Below are positions 12,827 to 22,400 of a stretch of DNA of 64,000 nt, in pieces. Source of the DNA: Larus michahellis (Eukaryota > Chordata > Aves > Charadriiformes > Laridae); contig NC_133904.1 of assembly GCF_964199755.1 (NCBI RefSeq), positions 434,001 to 498,000 on the forward strand, in the 5' to 3' direction. The notes under the pieces were generated by a model that searched no databases, was not told where the DNA came from, and was given only the letters and a program-made list of their open reading frames with translations. A program made the translations under genes and the position numbers. Positions within the stretch are counted from its first letter, which is position 1; the number at the start of each line of letters is the position of its first letter.

Positions 12827-13897
12827 TCAGTCCGCCAGGAGCTGCGCCAGGTCCTCGCCGAGGCGCAGCAGCTGCGGCTCCGGGAGGAGGTGCTCGCGGA
12901 TGGCGCGCAGGGCCTCCTCCTCGGTGATCTCCTCGAAGAGCGGCGCCGCCGGTAGCGGCAGGTACCCGGCCAGCTCGCACAGCGCCACGTTGAAGGCCGC
13001 GCCCGCCTTGGCGCCGAAGCTGGGCCTGCGCGCCCACAGCAGCACCCGCAGCCCCCGCTGCCCGTCCGGCGCCGGCCCCCCCGGCGGGTCGCCGCGGGTG
13101 ATGAGGAGGTTGTAGGCCAGCCCGGTGTCCGCCAGCCGCTCCGCCGCCCGGCTGACGTCCCGCGCCACCGCCTCCAGCCCGGCCGGGTCGGCGGCGTAGA
13201 AGAGGAAGGCGGGGGCCGGGACGGCGGTCAGGAGGCCGGGCCCGTGCGGCGGCCCCAGGGGCCGGGCGGGCGCCGACTCCACCAGCAGCGGGCGGCGCAG
13301 GTAGAAGCCGTGCAGGTGGAGGTGGTTGACGGAGGCGCAGCCCCCCAGGCCGTTGAAGCCCAGGCGGAAGCCGGGGTGGGCGCTGAGCAGCGCGGCCTCC
13401 AGCCCCCCGCGCAGCAGCGGCGCCGTCAGCGCCTGCGGCAGCCCCCGCGCCGGCTCCGGCAGCAGCAGGACGTGTCCCCGCACCAGCGGGCTGTCGTTGA
13501 TGGCCACCAGCAGCGGGTCGGGGCCGCCGGGCCGGCGCAGGCGGAGCAGCAGCTCGGCGGGGCGCAGGCGGGTGAAGTTGAAGGCGGCGGGGTCGAAGGG
13601 CTGGCGGAGGCTCTGGACGGGCTGCGGCGGGCGGCGCTCGGTGCCGCGCTGCACGTTGAGCTGGGCCACCATGCGCATGGGGCCGGGCAGGAGGCGGGTG
13701 GGCAGCGGCCCCAGCCGGTACCGGAACAAGCCCCGCTCCATCCTGTCGTCCCAGCGCTCCAGCAACGCCCGGTCGAAGCGGGAGGGCGCGGAGCCCGGCT
13801 CGTCCCCCCACCCGGCCGCCTGCAGCACGAAGTCCTCCTCCCCGTACGCGAACTCCTCGGGGCCGGCATCGCCCGGCTCCTGGCCCGCCGCCGCCAT
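12827..13897 (-). CDS. GDPGP1: GDPGP1, GDP-D-glucose phosphorylase
   Basis: This is one uninterrupted coding exon of 356 aa; the human protein has about 385. The enzyme phosphorolyses GDP-D-glucose to glucose-1-phosphate and GDP, clearing a wrong product of GDP-mannose metabolism in the cytosol. The histidine-triad/GalT-type active site is visible as SVNHLHLHGFYL in mid-protein. Other family segments are RFDRALLERWDDRMERGLFRY, MRMVAQLNVQRGTERR, FNFTRL, INDSPLVRGHVLLLPE, HPGFRLGFNGLGG and FNVALCELAGYLPL. The start chosen is 13895-13897 (GCCGGCATGG, good Kozak context). The frame is open upstream to another ATG at 13955-13957, which would add 20 Pro/Arg-rich residues encoded by promoter GC boxes and is less likely. 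Codon use is extremely GC-rich. The TTLL13 start lies 208 bp downstream on the same strand. Confidence 0.95.
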   Translation of the reverse strand: MAAAGQEPGDAGPEEFAYGEEDFVLQAAGWGDEPGSAPSRFDRALLERWDDRMERGLFRYRLGPLPTRLLPGPMRMVAQLNVQRGTERRPPQPVQSLRQPFDPAAFNFTRLRPAELLLRLRRPGGPDPLLVAINDSPLVRGHVLLLPEPARGLPQALTAPLLRGGLEAALLSAHPGFRLGFNGLGGCASVNHLHLHGFYLRRPLLVESAPARPLGPPHGPGLLTAVPAPAFLFYAADPAGLEAVARDVSRAAERLADTGLAYNLLITRGDPPGGPAPDGQRGLRVLLWARRPSFGAKAGAAFNVALCELAGYLPLPAAPLFEEITEEEALRAIREHLLPEPQLLRLGEDLAQLLAD

Positions 13898-14002
13898 GCC
13901 GGCTACCGGGCGGGGCGGGGCCGGCGGTGGGCGGGGCCTGGGGCGGGGCGTTGCCATGGGAGCGGGCGAGTGACGGGCGAGGCGGAAGCGGCGCGGGCCG
14001 CC
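13898..14002. promoter_or_regulatory. Bidirectional CpG promoter of GDPGP1 and CIB1
   Basis: Only 105 bp separate the divergent start codons of GDPGP1 (13897, minus) and CIB1 (14003, plus). The interval is CpG-rich, has no TATA box, and contains several GGGCGGGGC-type GC boxes, a CGGAAG ETS-type site near 13983 and an X-box-like GTTGCCATGGGAGC (13950-13963, one mismatch to the RFX pattern). The 5' UTRs of both genes must be very short or overlap. Confidence 0.8.
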
Positions 14003-16287
14003 ATGGGGGGCTCGGCCAGCCTGCTGCCGCGGGAGGCGCTGGGCGAGTACCAGGTGCGGGGGAACCGGCGCCGGGGGGAGCGGGGACGGGGAGTCCCGAG
14101 GGTGGGGGGCTCTCGACCGGGGGAACGGGACGGGAAGGGGCGGGGAAGTCCCGAGGCCAAGGGCCGCCGGAGCTGGGGGGCCCCCGGCCAGGCCCCCGTG
14201 CCCGGTGCTGACCGCCGCTCTCCCCGCAGGAGCTGACGTTCCTCAGCAAGCAGGAGATCCTGCTGTAAGTACTGCCCCGGGCCCGCCGGGATGGGGGTGC
14301 CGGCCCCGGGCCCCGCATACCCCCGCGGCCAGCCCTCGCCCCTCGGTCCCCAAGAGGGGGTTTGCCCCTGCCGTGGGGGTGCGGGGGCCCCACTCCTGCT
14401 GCGGGGTTCCCTCCGCTGAGCTGGAGCCGGGAGGTGCTGATCCCAGGCCGGGATCAGGGAGCAAAGGGCATGGGCCTGGCTGGTGACGCCCTGCAGGGTG
14501 CTGGCCCAGAGGTGGCTTGTCCCCCTCCCCAGTCCCAGCCGTCTGGGGGGGGCAGGCAGCAGGGACGGCTTCTCTCCCCGGCCACTGGCCGTTGGGGTCC
14601 CGGGAGCCATTGCGGAGGCCGTTGCAAGACCACCCGGGCCGGCACACTCCTGCCCAGGCCGGCTCGGCACACAGCTGGCAGGGAGCTGTGGGAAACGGGC
14701 CGTCTGCCCCTGTGCAGCGCTGGGAAGAGCTGCCTGTGCGGCCCGTGCCCAGAGGGCTGCCTCCCGCGCCGCTCACGCCACAGAGCGTCTCTTGTTCTTG
14801 CCTCTTCAAGTGCCTACAAGAGGTTCAGTGAACTGCTGCCAAAGGAGGAGAGGGAGAATGCCTGCTCCGCGCGGGTTCCCAAGAGCCAGATCCTGACGTT
14901 GCCTGAGCTGCGGGTACGGTGCTGCTGCTCCCGGGTCGGGGCGTGTTGGGGCAGGGCCCTGTTTACCCGCTGCGGCCCTCGCGGTGCCGCTGCTCTGCCC
15001 TTGACGTGTGGCTCCTACAGTCACCTGGGGAAGCTGTTCACTTCCCGCACGTCAGCTGTGCCAACAAACAGCTTCCTCCTCCTTGCTGCACCATGGAGGA
15101 TCCCAGAGATCCCTGCAGCGCGGGGCTGCTGTCCCAGAGAGGCACAGGACAGGCAGGGTCATGCCATGTCCGACGGACCAGCAGCAGAGCGTGGCACCGG
15201 CTCATGTGTGGGGTCAGCACCAGCCTGTGGCCGGTGTCTGCCAGGGAGCTGGCCCAGCCCTGCTCTGAGACGCTCCTCTGTTGGCAGGCAAACCCCTTCC
15301 AGCACCGGATCTGCCGCGTCTTCTCCACCTCGGGCAATGGGGACGACAGCATGTCCTTTGAAGACTTCCTCGATATGCTGAGTGTCTTCAGCGACTCCGC
15401 TACCTCAGACGTCAAATCCCACTACGCCTTCCGCATCTTTGGTAAGGCTGGGGGTGGATGCCATGTCCTGGGGTCCCCACATCTTGGGGGAGGCGACACA
15501 AATCCTTGTTCGGGAACGCTGGCAGTGCCCTCGGAGCGCCCACAGGGATGGTGGCTTAGGAACTCCCTGTAGGAACTGCTGGTTTGGCACAGTGACGTGC
15601 ACCGAGAGGCGTGGCGTGGAGGCCGTTGTGTCCTCAGGTCACCCAGGCCCTCTCCTCGCCAAGCATGGGTGCTCCTGACTCTCTGGGGTCACTGTGGCCC
15701 TGACGAAACATAACTTTCCTCTCCCCAAAGACTTTGACGATGATGGGACCCTGGACAGAAAGGACCTGGAGAAACTGGTGAACTGTCTGACGGGGCAAGG
15801 CGAGGAGTCCCGGCTGAGCCACGCAGAGATGGAGCAGCTCATCCAAAACGTGAGGACCATCAAACTGGGCACAGGCCACTGCATGGTCCTGGCCATGCAG
15901 AGGTCACCGCTAGCCCTTTCCTCCCCTCCAGATCCTGGAGGAGTCTGACATCGACAAGGACGGCACCATCAACCTCTCTGAGTTCCAGCACGTCGTCTCC
16001 CGCTCCCCGGACTTCACCAGGTACAGTGTTCTCCAGTCACACAGCTTGTCCCGGTGGGCCTTTCTGGGGGGTTTGCTGGTGTGGGGGCAGAGCTCTCGGT
16101 GGTAGTAAGGCAAGGCTGCGCTGCACGAGGGAACGGCGTCCTGTGCAAGCTCTGCAGAGAGCCTCTCCTGCGCAGGGTAACACCACTTCCTCGAGCACTG
16201 GGCGCTTGCAAACCACTTGTGTGTGACCCAGCGAGGAGGTACAGAACATGTCATGTCTCTTGCAGCTCCTTCAAGATCATCCTGTGA
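14003..16287 (+). CDS. CIB1: CIB1, calcium and integrin-binding protein 1
   Basis: This is an EF-hand adaptor that binds the integrin alpha-IIb tail and several kinases at membranes. Seven coding exons are 14003-14053, 14230-14264, 14811-14913, 15288-15441, 15731-15849, 15932-16020 and 16266-16287. All have GT-AG ends and join to 190 aa (human 191). MGGSASLL supplies Gly2 for N-myristoylation. The sequence continues ELTFLSKQEILLAYKRFSEL, NPFQHRICRVFSTS and MSFEDFLDMLSVFSD. The two calcium-binding EF-hands are DFDDDGTLDRKDLE (exon 5) and DIDKDGTINLSEFQ (exon 6), both with intact acidic loop positions. The C-terminus SSFKIIL matches the family. CIB1 shares a bidirectional promoter with GDPGP1 and is convergent with SEMA4B. 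Confidence 0.97.
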
Positions 16288-16780
16288 GAGCCCTGCGGCT
16301 CTCCAGCAGCACTGCTCCTCCGGCTATTGCAGCTCTTCGTGGTCTCAGACATTTCCTCTTTTAGCAAACAGAGCGGCTGAGGCTCCTGCTCCTCACCAGC
16401 CCAGCGGTGCCGCACAGTGCCTTAGGCAGGACACCCTCCTGCTCCCCGTTCCCTCCCGACAGGCGAGATGGCGGGCGGCTGCAGCCTGCAGCAGTCGGTC
16501 CCCGGGAAGCTGCCTTGCCTGCAGCCCCAGCCGCGTCTGCCAGAGCAGGAGCTCTGCTCTCCCAGGGCTGGATTGTAACTCCCGATGCAAACCAAGGGCA
16601 GCTCTATGGGTGGAGGGAGGCACAAGGAAGTGCTCCTGGCCAGGGGCCACATGCACCGAGCACAGCCCCTCTCTGCCCTCAGTACCAATTCGTGCCTTCC
16701 ACTGGCAGGCAGGGAGCTGCCTCCCCCAGCCAAGCCCCTGCCCGGCTCTCACGTCTTCCTGGGGGCCTCCCTGCTGCAAC

Positions 16781-16906
16781 GTGGATCTGTTCCTCGAAGC
16801 AATAAGCCAAACGTGGATCTGTTCCTCGAAGCAATAAGGCAAACGTGGATCTGTTTCTCGAAGCAATACCCACAAATGTGGATCCGTTTCTCGAAGCAAT
16901 ACCCCA
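16781..16906. repeat. 32-bp minisatellite in the CIB1 3' UTR, four copies
   Basis: Copies begin at 16781, 16813, 16845 and 16878, each starting GTGGATCTGTTCCTCGAAGC or a close variant, followed by AATA(A/C) and a short spacer. The period is 32, 32 and 33 bp. Copies differ by only a few bases, so the array is recent. Confidence 0.95.
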
Positions 16907-17144
16907 AGTGGCACTGCAGATGTGCCACCCTGGCAGCAGAGCTGTCCCCCCACGGCTGCACAGGACGCAGGACGCCTTCCTCCACCAACCGTCGAGGCAG
17001 CGCAGCCGAGCTCACCCCGTGCTGCCTTGGCACTGACCGCGCTCCTCTTCCTCCTCTCTTCCTCTCTGCCCCTGCTCTGGCTCCAGCTCAGCAGCTGCTC
17101 TGCCTGCCCTGGCCTCTTCCTCCCTCTGCTCCTGCAAGGACACA

Positions 17145-17150
17145 AATAAA
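17145..17150 (+). terminator. CIB1 poly(A) signal AATAAA
   Basis: A canonical hexamer is followed by a GT-rich stretch (GGGCTCTGGTTTC...GCTCTGTGCC), as expected at a cleavage site near 17170. Confidence 0.8.
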
Positions 17151-17170
17151 GGGCTCTGGTTTCACCCTCT

Positions 17171-18755
17171 GCTCTGTGCCGCCTTTGTCTGGCCGCGGGG
17201 AGGGAGGGGGCTGCTCCGGCAGCACGGTGGGACCAGTGCCATGAGGGGTGCTGGGGACACGGGCTCCTGCCAGGCCCCTCTGCCCGCGCGCCAGCCGCCG
17301 CTCCAGGGGACGGGTCCCACGTCCTGCTCGGTGACAGCCCTTTCCGCGGGCCACCTCCCTCCTCTAAACCCGGGGACTGTTCTCAGCAGCACAAAGAGCT
17401 CGGCTCTGCAGCAAGAGGCACAAAGGGAAATCCAGGGCAGGCGAGCAGCTACCTTTGCTGCGGGCAGCGCCGGAGCCTTTTGTGTCTGTTCATCCATCAG
17501 GCTTCGCCCTGGCCGGTTGCCAGCCGCCATCAGTGGCCCTGCCTGGGCTTCCCAGAGAGCCCCCAGCCCCCTCAGCACCGCTCCCACCCCCCAGCAAGCC
17601 TCCACCCCGGAGACACTCTGCAAAGGCGATGTCTGGGCTGCGGCACCTCATGTCAGGGCCGGTGCCGTGCCTGGGGTCTGGCTCATCCCGTGCCGAGGCG
17701 GCGTGGCCGAGGGCTGTCCCAGGGTGCCGGCGCGGCCGTTTCTCACGTACCGGCTCCTCGCTCCCAGCGGTGCTGGCCCTTCCAGCTCGGTGCCCCGCGG
17801 GGCTGATGGTATCTGCCTGCCGCGGCCTGTGCCCCTGTGGCCCCAGGGGCCATGTCTGCTGGCACAGCACCAGCCAGTGCCTCCGGTGGCTTTTTTGATG
17901 TCCCAGAACAGGCTGGGCAGGAAGTTCGGTGTGCTGGTCCAGCCGGGAGCGAGGCAGTGCTGGTCCCTGGGGGGTGGCCTGTCCCGACACGCCAGCTTGG
18001 TGTGGGACTCACAGCTCCCCCCAGCCCCGTGCTCACGCTGCCGGCGCTTCCCAGGCAGGAGGGATCACGAGCAGCGCCGCATGGCAGGTCCCGGTTGTTA
18101 GCCATCACGGAGCTGGGTCCTGCTGGCAAAGCAGCTGGGGGTCTGCCTGCAGCGCCATGGGATGGAGACAAGGACCTGCCTGTCCCCTGGGCTGGCAGCA
18201 GGGTCCCATGTGCAGCACGACACCGTGGTCCTGGGGAAGGGGGCTGCCAGAGCCCCTCTCCTGCCAGAGGCTGCCCTGCTCCCAGCCCCAGGCACCCACT
18301 TTTCTTCCTCCTGGTCATCCTCTGCCTTTGTGTTTCTCGGGGTGCTGGGACAGCATCCGACCCCTACTGTGGGGGTCACTCCATTCCACTCCCCCCAGAC
18401 TGTCCACTGCAGCACGTGTCTCCACCCAAAACAGCCAGGGTGTGACACCCTGACAGCGGGGTCACAGGGACCCTCTGGCGCCAGCTCTGGGCAGCATCAC
18501 TGCAAGGGGCCCCGTCTGCCCCAGCCCAACGCTTCGCCAAGCACACAGGGACTTTGGGACCGCCAGCACACCCCTCCCACCCCGTATGTCCGTCCGTCCA
18601 TCCCTGCCCGGGCATGGAGCCGCTGAACGCAGCAGGTTTTCCTGAGACCGCAGCACAAGCTGGACACGGTTCCTCTCCAGGGGGCTGCCGGGATGGGTCC
18701 CTGGCCCCAGGAAGGTGCCCGGCCCCGCCGGCTGCGTGGGCACAGCAGCACACAC
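17171..18755. other. Intergenic gap between CIB1 and SEMA4B 3' ends
   Basis: About 1.6 kb of GC-rich, low-CpG sequence lies between two converging genes. No coding exon, RNA gene or recognisable mobile element was seen. Confidence 0.5.
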
Positions 18756-19406
18756 CTGTACAAAGGAGACACCTGGACTTTATATAAAAACCACAGATGT
18801 TTCTGCACACACACGTGGGGACGTGGCAGCGAGCCGCTGCCCAGCCCGGCGCAGGGCGAGCGCCGCTCCCTCCCCGGGACACGATTCACATTTTCAACGT
18901 ATTAAAAACGAACCAAGCACAGACACACAGCACATGCCGCCGGGTCGCTGCACCGGCTCCGGGTCCCGCAGAAGGACATCACAGTGAGTCGGGGCGCGAG
19001 GGGGCTGCGGCTGCCCCCTCCTGCCCTCTGCATAGAGGGGGCCAGGGCCCCGCGGAGCCGGGGCCACACCAGCAGCCTGAGCCAGGGACCGTGTCCATCC
19101 CTGCAGCGGCAATGCCGGGCAGGGGGAAAAGTCCTGCACAGCCCTGGAAGGCACGCAGCACCCCTCTGATCCACCAGCACTGTCCCAGGGCCGGAGCAGC
19201 TACGGTGATGCCCAGGGAGCTCCGCGGGGAGCTGAGCCCCGACGCGACAAGGTGGGCCGGCCCTGCCGGCGGGGTGGGTGCCGCAGCGGGGCGCGGGCTC
19301 CGGGCATGCACACACAGACAACATGGACCCCAGCCGCGGCGCCGCGGTCCGGCGAGGCTCAGCAGAGCAGAGGCGGTGGTGGGTGAGGGCTCGGCTCTCG
19401 TCCCCG
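18756..19406 (-). other. SEMA4B: Probable SEMA4B 3' UTR
   Basis: This stretch lies downstream of the SEMA4B stop at 19407. No canonical minus-strand AATAAA was found. A variant TATAAA at 18779-18784, read on the minus strand, is the best end signal, so the limit is a guess. Confidence 0.4.
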
Positions 19407-22400
19407 TCACACCACCGAGTCCTGGATCTCGGAGCCCAGGCGCACCCGGGGTCTTTGGCAGGCGGGAGACACCTCCACGAAGCTGTCCCGGACATGGAGG
19501 GGCCTCTTCTCCGATTCAGAGAAGGCGCGCGGGGGACCCGGTGGCTCGTGCACGGGGGTGCTAACGATGTAGTTGTCCTGCAGGGCCTGGTAGCCCTTGT
19601 GCTCGGGCACCGTGCTGGGCAGGCTGCTGCCGTTCAGGGGCAGGCTCTCCACCGGCTTGCGGGGTGGCTTCTGGTGCCGGCTGGGGTCGCCAGGCTCCAG
19701 CAAGGCTTTCATGCCATCACGATGTCGGTGCAGGAGGAAAAGGGCAAGCACAAGGACGGCGGTGGCAAAGAGGACGCACATCACCAGGAACTCGGTCCAG
19801 TAGGTCTTGCCGTCCAGCCGGGCTGCGGCACTGCCCACCGCGGAGGTGCTCCGAGACGTGCTGACGGTCTCCAGGGCATCCCGGCCGGTGGCCACCTTCC
19901 TGCCGGGGTCTGGCAGCCCCCGGGCCGGCTCCTGCATGCTCACGCAGTAGCTGGCCATCAGCTTGCGGAAGCCCTCCTCCAGCGACCAGCACTCGTAGGT
20001 GCCCGCCCGCTCAGGGCTGCCCACCAGGATGAGGGACCCGTCGGGCAGCACCAGGTAGGAGGCGTTGACGGGCGCCCCGTCGTGCAGCCATCGCCGCGAG
20101 GCCAGGTTGGAGAGCAGCCGGCATGGCAGCGGCCGCACCGCGTTGGGTGGCATCTGGATCCGCTGGCACGGGGAGCCCGAGGCTGTGGGGAGACAACCCA
20201 TGGGGACATCAGCAAGGCCGTGGGGACCCCAGAGGCCCCGGGACACCCTGGGCCAGGGGCAGAACCTGCAGGAGCTCACCTGGGGGCAGGAGGATGCGGG
20301 GACGGGGCTGGGAGGTGTTGGCCAGCTGGCAGAGCCGCTCTGTGTCAGCGTCCTCGATGTCCTGTGCCCAGAGCCTGGGGACAGAGAGGGGTCAGGGCGG
20401 CGGGGGGTGGCGGGGGGCAGGGGTCTGGAGAGAGGGTGCAGCACTTACTGGGGGTGTGCCGGGGGGTGCAGGGTGACCCTGCGGCAGGCACCCCGGCTCC
20501 ATGCGCAGAAGGGGTCCCGTGCCAGCACACACTCCCCGCAGCTGCGGTACAGGCTGCAGTTGGCAAAGGGCACCTGAGCCACTGTCGTGTAGGTGGCTGC
20601 GTAGACCAGGCCCTGCAGGAGGGGACACAGTGGGGTCAGCGGGCGGCCCCCGCACACCCCTGCCCTCCCAGGCCCCCCAGCCCACGACCACGACCCGCCC
20701 CACACAGGCTGAGCCCACAGCATCCCCTCCCGCCCCAGCCCCGGTGCACCCAAGCCCGGCTCCTGCCTGGTCCCGGTCCAGCAGCAGCTGGAGAATGGGC
20801 TGGCCGGCAGGGAAGAGGCGGATCTCCTCGATGATGTGCACCCCGTGGTTCACACGCACAGCCTTGTGCAACCGGCCATCATCTGCAAACACACACAAGG
20901 GCCGTGCTGAGCGGGGCCGGGGGCACGCAGCGCACCGGCGCCCACCCCGTCGGCACCCTGGCTGCACCCACCCGTGCCCAGGAAGAGGACGTCGTAGGTG
21001 CCGTGGAGGCCCTGGGCGCGGTGGACGCCGATCTGCTGGTAGCGCAGGCGGCTCTGCAGCAGCAGCGGCTGGCTGCGCACCGGGCTGTCCATCAGGAAGT
21101 GGTCCTTGATGAAGTTCAGCACCCGGTCTGGCATCTGGAGGGACGAGTTGATCTTCAGGTGCCGTGTGTGGCTGGTGATGCACTGGGGAGAGAGGAAGGG
21201 GCTCGGCTGGGGCACAGGACAACGGGCAGGTGGACGGCCATGCCACAGCAGCCGCCAGGACCGGGAGAGCACGACAGGCTGCCCAGCGTCCCGCACCCAG
21301 GCAGGCGTTGAGGAGGAACCTACCGTGCCTGGCCGGGGCTCCGGCACGGGGCCGGTGTCCGTGTACCACTGCTGCGTCTCGCGGTTCACCTCCTTGTAGA
21401 GCCCGCCGAAGGCTCGCTGCACGCTGCGCATGGGGAAGGCACACACGGCCGAGCTGCCCAGGCCCCCCTTGTTCCTGGCAGGGGAGAGGCAGCAAGATCA
21501 GGCACCCCGGCTCCGCCGAGCCCCTGCACCGCCCCAGGAGCCAGAGTTCGGCCAGAGCCAACCTGCACCTCCCTGACCCCGCCACGGTGCTGCAGGCAGC
21601 ACCCCTGGGTCCCCCACCAGCCCCCACCCACTGCTCACCACTGAGAGGTGAAGACCCCGTAGAAGAGCGTCTCCCTCCAGCGCAGCTCCCCCGGGGTGAG
21701 CACAAAGACGTCCTGCAGCACGTTGAAGGGGAAGCCGTCCTCAGGGTGCGAGCAGAGCAGCTGCGCCTTCAGGAAGGTCGTCCACCGCCGCTGCAGCACA
21801 CGCTCCCCGCCCTGGTCCCCCTGCGTGGCACAGTGGGTCAGGGCACGGTGCCACAGCCGCCCGGCGGCCCCGCGGTGCTGGGCGAGCAGAGCAGGGGTCT
21901 GTCCATCCGCGCAGCGGCGCCAAGGGCCCAGGGGAGCAGTCCTGGTGGCAGAGAGGCACAAGCGAAGCAGCGTGCCCAGGGGAAGGGAAACCGACCCAAG
22001 CGGAGGACGGGGCCTGCGTTCCCGCTGGAGAGGGAGCGGAGGAGATGGGGAAGGGTCGCTGCCACCAACGGGGACAGTGGGAGCAGCAGGCTCAAGCCAC
22101 AGCCCTGGGCTGGGCACCTCGGAGCCCATACCTCACAGGGGTTTCCCGTGGGCAATGGTCCCATCCTGGGGTGTCGAGGACCCAGGGGACGGACATGTGC
22201 AGGGTGATCCCACACCCCCCTCTGCATCCCAGCAGTAAGTGACGTTATGGGCATGGCCCCCTGCCACACACCCCCACTGCCCCGCACCCACCTTGCACAC
22301 ACGCGCGATGCGGGAGACGATGGTGTTCTCGAAGTAGTCGAACTCCTTGCCAGTCTCGCTGAAGAAGAAGTAGACCTTGTCATCGTCGCCCTCGGGGTTG

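Larger units (their letters stand above)
16288..17170 (+). other. CIB1: CIB1 3' UTR
   Basis: The untranslated tail runs from the CIB1 stop to just past the AATAAA at 17145-17150. It contains a four-copy 32-bp minisatellite. The open frames running through this area on both strands come from the repeat and show no splice or protein support. Confidence 0.75.

Noticed and set aside
13898-13957. Upstream ATG of GDPGP1 at 13955-13957
   Set aside because: It would translate the GC boxes of the shared promoter into a Pro/Arg-rich 20-residue leader. The ATG at 13897 has better context and begins the family-like sequence.
12201-14393. 730-codon minus-strand open frame overlapping GDPGP1
   Set aside because: It lies in another frame of the real GDPGP1 exon and its CpG island. 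Composition is Pro/Arg/Gly/Ala with no family similarity. High GC removes stop codons.
16679-17145. Protein-coding repeat frames in the CIB1 3' UTR
   Set aside because: Frames such as VDLFLEAI.. and FEEQIHV.. are simply the 32-bp repeat read in different frames, with no start, splice or family support.
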